Source of the DNA: Meandrina meandrites
Taxonomy: Eukaryota; Cnidaria; Anthozoa; Scleractinia; Meandrinidae
Length of the DNA: 64,000 bases
NCBI GenBank assembly: GCA_963693305.1
Contig: OY855904.1
Span: 13,669,996 to 13,733,995, forward strand
Reading direction: 5' to 3'
The notes under the pieces are model-generated. The model saw only the letters and a program-made list of their open reading frames with translations. It made no database searches and had not been told where the DNA came from. Position 1 is the first letter of the stretch, and each line of letters starts with the position of its first letter. This document shows positions 56,441-64,000 of the stretch, piece after piece. The position numbers and the translations under genes are program-made.

Positions 56441-58300
56441 GAGAGAGGAGGGGGGGCGTAAAAGAGAGGAGGACTTTAAGGAGCTTTATAGTATTTTATT
56501 TCTTTTGACAAGAAAACATTATTTCATTTTGAAAACATTTCTCTTTGTAAAACTACAAGAGCTGAAACTTAAAACAAAGCTACTTCTTAAACTTTAGGGC
56601 TAGGCTTTTATTACAAAGCACCGGTTCTCTGATTTCCAGGCTCCAATTCCCCTGTCTGTCCTTTCTTTGAGGTCAGGACATTCTTTCCCACGGCCGCTGC
56701 ACGCTCATATCGGTATTTTTCAGGCGTCATGGCAACTGAACAAAGGATAGTAAAACTTAAATCATTCGCCTTTTCGACCGAGGATCCGAGTGAAAACAAC
56801 GTGTTGCGAGTTGTCCTTTTCGATAATGGAGTCCGATAGCGTCTCCTCTGCCATTTCATACGCTGATGTAGTGAAACAAGATTCTCCGAGAACTTCACCA
56901 CCGCACCTAAGCAACAGCTGCTGGTTCAAATTTCATGGACGCCGCACATATCCCTTTTTTCAATGGAAATGTTTACATTTCATTTGAAGAGCGCCAAAAC
57001 TTTTATGCAGGACATAGCCATGTCTAACCTAAACGTTGTTTCTGTTTGATGACAATTGTTGCAGACTACTGCGGTATTTGTTTTTCTCAGTTTACGTGTT
57101 AGGAGGCTCACTGAACGAAATTTCTTTCCTAGACATTGATTTGGTACTATAATAATTTGTGTCATGCCATGATTCAATTGTTATCGAAACTCTTAACTTG
57201 TTACATTATATAAAACCGTAAAAATATAAGCATTGTTAATATTTTGCGTCTGCCATAATAATTTGATTAGTATAATTCATAATTAGGATTTTCAGGTTTG
57301 CCTGGAAAATTGGTTCCCTGTCTATAGGAAAGTCAGGCTTTTCTTTCCAAAGCGATGTTAAATCTAATTTTACTAGTTTACTTCAATAAAGCAACTTGTT
57401 GGGAATAAAATTGATACAGTTTGAACATCCGGCCAAGCGACATTTTCTGGTGTTGTACCTTATTAAAGGAATAAAACAAATCATTTAAAAAACGCTAATA
57501 AAATTTGCGCGTTATAAAATTAACGCGAATTTTCAAAAAGTTTTGTGCTAAATGAGGCAAAAGGAGCAAGGTCACGGAAAACGGATCTTGCAAAAATTGG
57601 CAAAGTTTATCAAGTAAGCCATTCGTAATCCTTGTTTATTTCTCGTTTTTAATTACTCCGTTGGTGTTCTCCTACGTTGGAAAAATAATATGTTGAGGTT
57701 TCCTTGAATTTGAAACTATTCAGAAACACGAAATATTCGTTATAAGTTCTGATGAAAGTCTTATCTTCCTTTTAACTTATCGACCCTTGTTTGCCCTCAT
57801 TCCCCCTTTGAAGAATAATTTTATTCTTATTGTGAGTTCTGTTAGGCATGTTTCTGTTGACCTGCCTTTCCAAAAAAGTCCTTTATAACGGGCAAAGTTT
57901 AATTACGTATCGCTATGTTGTCAAAGCATAAACTATCGTCGAGAGCAAACCGCTCGCTGTTTTAGCCTCGTTAGAAACCATTTCAGTTCTCGCGCTTTGA
58001 TTGGATAGGTCGTTCTACTCTAGATGCTCTTTCAGTGCAAGGTGACAAGAAACGAATATTAATATGCCTAAAGCCGTTTGTTTGAATCATCCAAATAGAA
58101 CGCTGATAAAGATTCTTGCTATTAAATAAATAAATAGTTCCACACAAACGATTTTGGGAAAGAAGGAGTCTTGGTGTGAGTCCTATAAGAATGAACCTCT
58201 TTTCCCTTCTCCCACCCTCCCCGGTGTTATTACCGTGCCAATTCTTGTCCACAGAGTACACAAAGCGATTTGGAGTCTAACTCTGGAAACCTTACGGTGT
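56441..58300. other. Intergenic, content unclear
   Basis: A plus-strand frame at about 56826 reads MESDSVSSAISYADVVKQDS, reminiscent of some LINE ORF1/gag-like N-termini (SYADVV), but it ends soon and nothing follows. No gene is called. Confidence 0.35.
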
Positions 58301-58403
58301 AAAGGTGTTTTTTGTTACCCACGACTTTTACCCACACCCACGACTTTACCCACACCCACGACCCACGACTTCTACCCACGACCCACGACAGTTAGCTATA
58401 CTC
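58301..58403. repeat. GTCGTGGGT minisatellite cassette, right (inverted) copy
   Basis: aaaggtgttttttgttaccc ... cccacgac units ... gttagctatactc. Reverse complement of 55759-55868 apart from one unit and a single c/t change. Confidence 0.9.
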
Positions 58404-59136
58404 CATATTTTCACGTCTATTAGACACTGCAAGCAGTTGAATGAAAGAGTTTTGTTTTCATGACTGAGAACAGCTTTCAAATAGTCAATACATGGAAATA
58501 ACAATCAGATCAGAATTCAATAACTATTAAAGCGAGTTTTCATTCTGTCTTAACTACTTTCTGGCAAGTTTCAATATTTATGCAAATGTCGCGTGAAATG
58601 TAATTTGATTACACTGTCTTGGTGAAAACAAAACTCTTTTTAATGAAAGTTGCATTCTGTGAATGAAATCCTGCTTCAGTTGAATTGAACAATCAATTGC
58701 TGACTACACTCTTATTTAATTTTCCATTTTTTTCAAAGTTATTTTTTGTTTATGAACACAAATGTCACTTCCGGATTTTTTTCATCAAAAGATGTCGATT
58801 TCACGTTGCGTTTCACAGGGATTACAAAAAACATGCAGCTGAAAGGAGAACATTTTCAGTGGCTTCACACTTGAAAACGAGGATTCACATTATTTTGCAC
58901 TGTAAAAAATTTATTCCAAATACATACATGACAATTTCTTTTACAAGTGCGGGTCGTGTTCGAGCTCCGTTCGACCGTTGCTTCGTTAACAACATCCTTG
59001 CTTCCTGATTGGATTACGATCACCGCACCAAGCCCGCAATGAACGAGGCAGGCTATTGTTTAAGCACAATTACACCGAACAATTTTCGACCCCGAACCAT
59101 TCCCTTGGGATTGCTAACAGCTTTTTCTACTACATA
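58404..59136. other. Intergenic, nothing recognised
   Basis: The plus-strand frame at 58685-59008 shows no domain. No gene is called. Confidence 0.4.
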
Positions 59137-59164
59137 GAGTCTAATGCGCATGCGCATTAGACTC
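59137..59164. promoter_or_regulatory. 28-bp perfect palindrome with NRF1-type site
   Basis: gagtctaatgcgca followed by its exact reverse complement. The centre tgcgcatgcgca is a full NRF1 consensus. Whether it drives transcription here is unknown. Confidence 0.55.
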
Positions 59165-59239
59165 AAAAATTCCTTCTCATTGTGCTTGCATGTCCTTTTG
59201 GCATTAAGCCCGTTTTCAGGTGAAATAAGATAGATACAC

Positions 59240-59585
59240 AGACAGACAGTTAATGTTTATTTAAACACGATAGATATTTAAGCTAATTCAATATACAATT
59301 TCTAAAATTTACAATAATCTACATGTGCTAAATTATACAAAGGACCATACGCTTGTGACTGTGCTCCTGTGTTGCTAGTGAAAAGCAGATTTAACTGAGC
59401 CAAAAAAGATAATTACACAATATTATACAAATTCTGCAATTACAATTGTATCCATTATGGCATTATTAGTGCTCATTCTAATTTCAGAGTACTTTTGCTA
59501 TTATTGCTTCTCTTTAGAGATAATAAGGCGTTTTAAAGTACCGCAGTTCGAACGAATTAGAATTTTAGCAGCATTAAGCTACTAG
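59240..59585 (-). mobile_element. Possible LINE 3' end
   Basis: On the minus strand, tatcgtgtttaaataaacat followed by taactgtctgtctgtgtatc resembles the TTTAAATAAA-type 3' end of non-LTR elements with a short-repeat tail, like the one at 10494. No protein-coding part is seen. Confidence 0.35.
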
Positions 59586-59780
59586 GAATATTTCTACTTC
59601 CCCTGGGTGGGATGCTAGTCCATCGCAGGGTTAAGCGCTGCATTAGTTTGCCGGTTCCCATTTATAAACATTGGGGAAGAGAGGCACTATCAGAGTTAAG
59701 CGTCTTGCCCAAGAACACAAAACAATGACCCCATCCAGGGTCTGAACCAGTAGGCTAACCATTAAGCCACAGTGTCTCCC
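59586..59780 (-). mobile_element. tRNA-derived SINE
   Basis: On the minus strand: ggagacactgtggcttaatgg with A box tggcttaatgg, B-box-like ggttcagaccctgg, body ttcttgggcaagacgctt and accctgcgatggactagcat, end cccaggggaagtag. It gives the model for the split SINE at 3880-6710. Confidence 0.7.
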
Positions 59781-60185
59781 ATATTGGGAGCAAAGACTAC
59801 CAACATATTAATATCTTCCATACTTTTCCGACTTTATAATACAAACTTGTAACAAAACCTAAAACTGCATAACTCAAGAATTAATGAACAGTAAATGTAA
59901 TGAGCCTATGATAACTTTCTCACATTTGTTGTGGTAATTGTTATATAATTAAATTGTGAACCATGTTCAACAAGGATCTTCTTGTGTTAAATTATGAAAA
60001 ATGTAGGAAGCTGGTGTAAACAATGGTAAATCGTCTTAACAATATGCCTTGATTGATTTGGAGTGGTAACTGTTCAACCATGTTGTTGTTTCAGCCAGAC
60101 AGAGTGAATTATAAACTATGGGTTTTGCATTGCAGGCTTAACTTGTTCCAATTATGAAAAGAGTAAGCAGTTGAATTCTCTAAAG

Positions 60186-60353
60186 GATTGTTAAGTTCTG
60201 TATCACAAAAGTGTTGAAGGTTCAGTCAGATCCACTGAGTTCTGCATGGCAGCAGTTCCAGGAAATAAACCCACCCCAAGGAAGGTCACTAAAAATTCCA
60301 AGGAGGGAGTGGGTTTCAAGTTTTGGAAGGAGTTTTGTTATTAGAAAGCAAAA
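60186..60353. repeat. Tandem duplication H, copy 1
   Basis: Paired with 60377-60558. Shared words: ttgttaagttctgta, ccactgagttctgcatg, aaggaaggtcactaaaaatt and ccaaggaggga. Confidence 0.88.
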
Positions 60354-60376
60354 ACAAAACAGCAAACAAACAAAAC

Positions 60377-60558
60377 GGTTGTTAAGTTCTGTACCACAAA
60401 AGTGTTTTATTGGTTTGAAGGTTCAGCCACATCCACTGAGTTCTGCATGCCAGCAATTCCAGGATATATACATGTACCCACTCCAAGGAAGGTCACTAAA
60501 AATTCCAAGGAGGGAGGGGGTTTAAATTTTTTGAAGGAGTTTAGTAACCACAAAGCAA
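60377..60558. repeat. Tandem duplication H, copy 2
   Basis: Second unit, with a few short indels against copy 1. Lies just beyond the 3' end of the next receptor gene. Confidence 0.88.
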
Positions 60559-60706
60559 AGCTGTTAAACACTCCACTGGGATTTCCTGACGGGTGGGTCT
60601 GAAGGTGAACCGAAAAGAACTTTTCATGGTAGACTTCAATGTAAATAGGTTTGTTACAGTGGAACAAAAATAAACCAACCTTTAATTATTTCTGAAAATA
60701 TATTTC

Positions 60707-61684
60707 TTACTGGGCTAATGTACTAGCAGACCTTGGTCTTTTGCAGTGAAGGAGCTGTAATATTGCATGGCGAAAGTCTTTGTTCCTCAGAGAATACACC
60801 ACTGGATTCATCACTCCATTACTGCAGGTTAGCCATACACTGACAACACCGAGCTGCTCTATGATACAAGACTGGCTTCCTATTGCATAAAAAATTTCCA
60901 GAATCAAAACTGGTATCCATACGATGACCAGAAACATGAACACAAAGCTTACAGTTTTGGCCATTTTAACTTCAAGTCTAGTTTCTCTCACGGTATCGGA
61001 AGCAGCGAGAGTACCATGATGTGTCTGACCACGTGACAAAACTTGTTGACGATTCTCCACTGCCTTCTTGTAGATCTTGTAGTATAAAGCACAGATTATC
61101 AACAGTGGGAGAACTATGTGTACCGCTAGATATGCATAGTAAAATTTATAATTAACGTTCCATTCATATGTTGCCCCAGAAGTTGGATCAAAGGCAAACA
61201 CTGCCATTAATATAACAACAAATACGGCGTACAGCCACACGAATGCGATTATGACCAAGGTTCTAACCCAGGATACAACTTCCCTGTATCGAACAAGAGA
61301 CATGACTGCCTTGTAGCGGTCAACTGTAATCACCAGCAGAGTCACAAACGAACTTGCTATTGAGAAAAGCCAAGCTGAGTTCAAAAAGTCCGTTCCTGTG
61401 GAACCAAGAGACCATTCTGGATACGACCAAACGTATGTCATTTCCAGCGGTATCAACCCGAGAGAGATGCATATATCTGTCAGCGCCAAACTCAACAGGT
61501 AGCCATTTGAAGGCTTACGGAGTCTTTTGTCGACGGCAATGGCAAGGGAAACTACAATGTTCTCGGCGACGGACAGCAGAAATGTCATCACAAAGAGAAT
61601 AGATATAGGAATCTGAAAACCCAAGTTAAATAGACACGCTACTGTTTCAGCAGTGTCGTTCGTCGAGTGATTCCTGTGATTCAT
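60707..61684 (-). CDS. Rhodopsin-like (class A) orphan GPCR of a second subfamily
   Basis: Intronless 325-residue receptor. The extracellular N-terminus has sequons at Asn5 (NHS) and Asn9 (NDT). TM1 about 23-50 with EN at 41-42 in place of GN; TM2 with LALTD, Asp70; DRYKAV from 122; TM6 with VWIPV near 255-259, keeping Trp and Pro; NPVVY 293-297; tail with a Cys at 314 that may be lipidated. No Cys in loops 1 or 2 at the usual positions, and 3.32 is Trp105, so not a standard amine receptor. Loop 3 (about 208-238) is long and basic. It shares little with the array beyond class A landmarks. The start ATG is followed at once by sequon-bearing sequence and preceded by unrelated sequence. Confidence 0.92.
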   Translation of the reverse strand: MNHRNHSTNDTAETVACLFNLGFQIPISILFVMTFLLSVAENIVVSLAIAVDKRLRKPSNGYLLSLALTDICISLGLIPLEMTYVWSYPEWSLGSTGTDFLNSAWLFSIASSFVTLLVITVDRYKAVMSLVRYREVVSWVRTLVIIAFVWLYAVFVVILMAVFAFDPTSGATYEWNVNYKFYYAYLAVHIVLPLLIICALYYKIYKKAVENRQQVLSRGQTHHGTLAASDTVRETRLEVKMAKTVSFVFMFLVIVWIPVLILEIFYAIGSQSCIIEQLGVVSVWLTCSNGVMNPVVYSLRNKDFRHAILQLLHCKRPRSASTLAQ

Positions 61685-62797
61685 CTTTTATAGATTCTAA
61701 AAGATCCGTGTTGCGAATGGCGCTCGAGAGATGACAGCCAGCTGTTCCTCTAGCCAACTGATGATTGTACCGACGTTATAGACCGGATGGAACGGGAGGG
61801 AACAGCATTACTTCCATTATTTATATTGCCGAACCGACTTTCAGTTTTCGACGATCGACTCTTTGGAGACTGAGTACTAGTTGCGGCACGAACGAAAAAT
61901 AATGGAACTAACGCACGGGAAGTCTCTTTCGTGGCCTTTGTTTTTGGCTTTCAAGCAACGGAAGGAGACTAACACAAGAGTTAACGTGCCAGGGAATGTG
62001 CTTTGGTGCTACATTCTTGTGAAGGTTAAGAAACATTCTTAAGTAAGTGTTAAGTAAGCGCAGTTGATGCGTGACAAACATGTTGAACGTGTCCTGCATT
62101 TGCATAAAAATTTCGGAAAGAGATTTCCGAGAACTGGAAGGAGCAAGGTAACAATATAAAGTTCTAACGGGTCTTTAAAAAATGCTCAACAGTCTTACTG
62201 AATCAGAACGGTGGAGCACAATAAAAAATTACCGACTGTGCTCGTTGACTTGGCTTGCATGTGTTGCCGAGTATGAAACTTAAATATTCATGAATAATAA
62301 CCACAAAAGAATTGGAGTTAAGGCTAGGGCAGGCTTTAAAATTCGATAAATACTTGAACCAGATAAAAATGGCACGCGAGTGCAAAAGACACCGGGCTCA
62401 ACTCCATGCAGTTGCAAAATTCAGACTGAAATATTTTCGAAAGACAAAAACATATTACATGTAAATCTTAAGGTCGCGGGGGACACCTCAGGCAATCATT
62501 GTGCATTTATTTTAAAAGCGTATGCACGAAGCGTAACGACTGGCATCGACAAGTGTACGGAATATTCATGACGGAATAAAATGTGGCGCGTGCTTTGGCA
62601 CTCTTGTTTTAATCGGAGCACCTTCGGAAATCTCGAAGTTTGGACTTTTCTGACAATTTTGTGTCCAAGAATTCAGCGCAGAATTAGAACTTCATAAGCT
62701 GGCACTGCAGAGAGGTAAATTAGGAATACTGTAGTTTGTCACGACAGAAGCGGAACTCTAAAAGAGCGCTTTTAAAAAAAAATAGAAGGCGTTAAAT
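61685..62797. other. 5' flank of second-subfamily GPCR, no further gene
   Basis: Presumed promoter and upstream sequence. No gene or clear repeat recognised before duplication E begins at about 62798. Confidence 0.45.
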
Positions 62798-64000
62798 TGT
62801 GATCTTTGCGGATAACAATTAAAGCTGTTTCTCGATGTGCATTTTCGTGAAATATTAAACATGAATGCATCAGACAAATTCAAACATTTGAGTATTCACT
62901 CTTCCCACCTATTTGCATTTTTTATCGGCAACTGTTCGGTGTTACATTAGCGACGACTCTAAAATGTAAACAGCGGCAAAGCCACTTCCTCCTTCGCCAT
63001 TCAGCATTCTATTTCCTTTGATCAGCATTTTCTTTTTTGAGATTTTTGACCATTTTTGGCTGCAAAAGGTTTTAGCCTCTTATCATTCTTTGATTATATG
63101 AAGAATTGTGAGAAACAGATTTGTGAAACATCATCGCGACACATAGGCGCTTGCTTAGATTCGCCGCCCCGGGATTCGCCGTCAGATAACAAAAACTTCA
63201 GATTTCGCTACCATTGGAACCGATAAGAGGCTAGATTTCAACTTCTTGCATATTTTCGTTAGTTTTTGCAGGTACACCCAAAAACATGAGGTCTTAACTT
63301 CTTTCAACCGCTTGCTTGTTCTTGCGGCGCAAGAATTTCTTTCGCCTCTTCTATTGCGTTCGATATGCGTGCATTAAAATGGCTTCCGACTATTGCTGGT
63401 GGCTTGATTGGAACTCAATGTTTATGAAAGTCGGTGTGATAAATCAAAGAGACATAATATAACTGGCTGTGGTGTTTTTTTGGTATAGAAGTTATTCGTT
63501 TTTGTTTAATTCATCTTGAAAGTTGTGGTAAATTAAAGCCCTGACATTGGTAGTTACGGGCACTCGTTTGGACGAACCGAAAATCCATAAAAACTCGAAA
63601 AAAATAAATGATCTGGTCAAGCGGATTGTGGTTTAAGTATAAGTACATGAAAGTCTTGCAACACACAAGAAATAAGCGAAATCTATTTTTCAAGCCAGAT
63701 CGAGCAGACCGAAATTACAGAGGCCGTCTCTTAAGTTTCTTTTGAAATAAGTTCTTTATGTCCGTCTTAACATCCCTCTTCTAAACGAGTAAACCAAAGG
63801 ATTAACTGCGGAATTCAGAACTAGAAGCAAAGAAACGATCTGACCAGCCTTATCAGACAGTTGGCAAGAATACGTGATACAGAAACCTAAACAATATACT
63901 AGTTTAGAGTATAGCCGCTGTATACACGCAATGGAATTCTAGCGGGCATTATTTTTTTTATAGAACATAGCTAAAAACTATTTAATAGAAGCCCGGTACC
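62798..64000. repeat. Segmental duplication E, copy 2 (partner 43698-45053), runs off the window
   Basis: Near-identical to copy 1 and lacking its 147-bp block. It still matches at the last base (gaagcccggtacc), so the duplication extends at least to the window end. Confidence 0.92.
63742..63910 (-). pseudogene. GPCR fragment (TM6 end to C-terminus), duplicate
   Basis: Duplicate of 44805-44975 with the same truncation and the same short deletion after LVY. The fragment was therefore already broken when the block was copied. Confidence 0.88.

Overview
The window reads as animal nuclear DNA, most likely from a cnidarian such as a reef coral or sea anemone. The evidence is AT-rich sequence with long intergenic stretches, many intronless rhodopsin-like GPCR genes in a same-strand array, a GIY-YIG Penelope-like retroelement, degraded LINEs, tRNA-derived SINE-like repeats, and very many short hairpin (MITE-like) insertions. 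The species cannot be fixed from sequence alone. No prokaryotic operons, CRISPR arrays, rRNA genes or intact tRNA genes were seen.

The backbone is a birth-and-death array of one GPCR subfamily, all on the minus strand, from 1.3 to 50.4 kb with a stray fragment at 63.8 kb. Five copies are intact (1284-2126, 12486-13328, 20129-21037, 25660-26508, 37683-38543). One is complete apart from a single nonsense codon (49504-50361). The rest are decayed: 7694-7911, 10384-10912 (split by a LINE), 30085-30440, 32223-33078 (three frameshifting indels), and fragments at 36396-36545, 44805-44975, 47146-47300 and 63742-63910. The subfamily keeps GN in TM1, LAVAD in TM2, DRYIAI after TM3 and NPLVY in TM7. It has lost the TM6 tryptophan and proline, has no acidic residue at position 3.32 and no cysteine in the second extracellular loop. 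A sixth intact GPCR of another subfamily lies at 60707-61684.

The array grew by segmental duplication: 0.5-3.9 kb with 12.2-15.1 kb, 7.3-7.9 kb with 18.6-19.1 kb, 10.0-10.4 kb with 21.8-22.3 kb, 31.0-34.6 kb with 36.6-42.8 kb, and 43.7-45.05 kb with 62.8-64.0 kb. Comparing copies gives empty sites that define several insertions: a 473-bp TTAA-flanked element (42300-42772), a 75-bp element with 9-bp target duplications (22086-22160), a hairpin at 13930-14186 and about 2.4 kb at 38981-41386.

Mobile DNA of note: a 5'-truncated Penelope-like element inside a (TA)n tract that itself splits a SINE (3880-6710); an 84-bp-arm palindrome beside it that contains a tRNA 3'-half-like sequence; a nested hairpin cluster at 16952-18538; and a 1.1-kb TIR element with poly-G tracts near both ends (45344-46427) inside larger inverted arms, one of which carries a probable first exon of a DUF3504/ZMYM-like gene. 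The strongest candidate for something undescribed is a head-to-head inverted repeat with two 597-bp arms (52715-53311 and 53536-54132) carrying mirror-image exon-like segments. Most other sequence is non-coding or too decayed to name.
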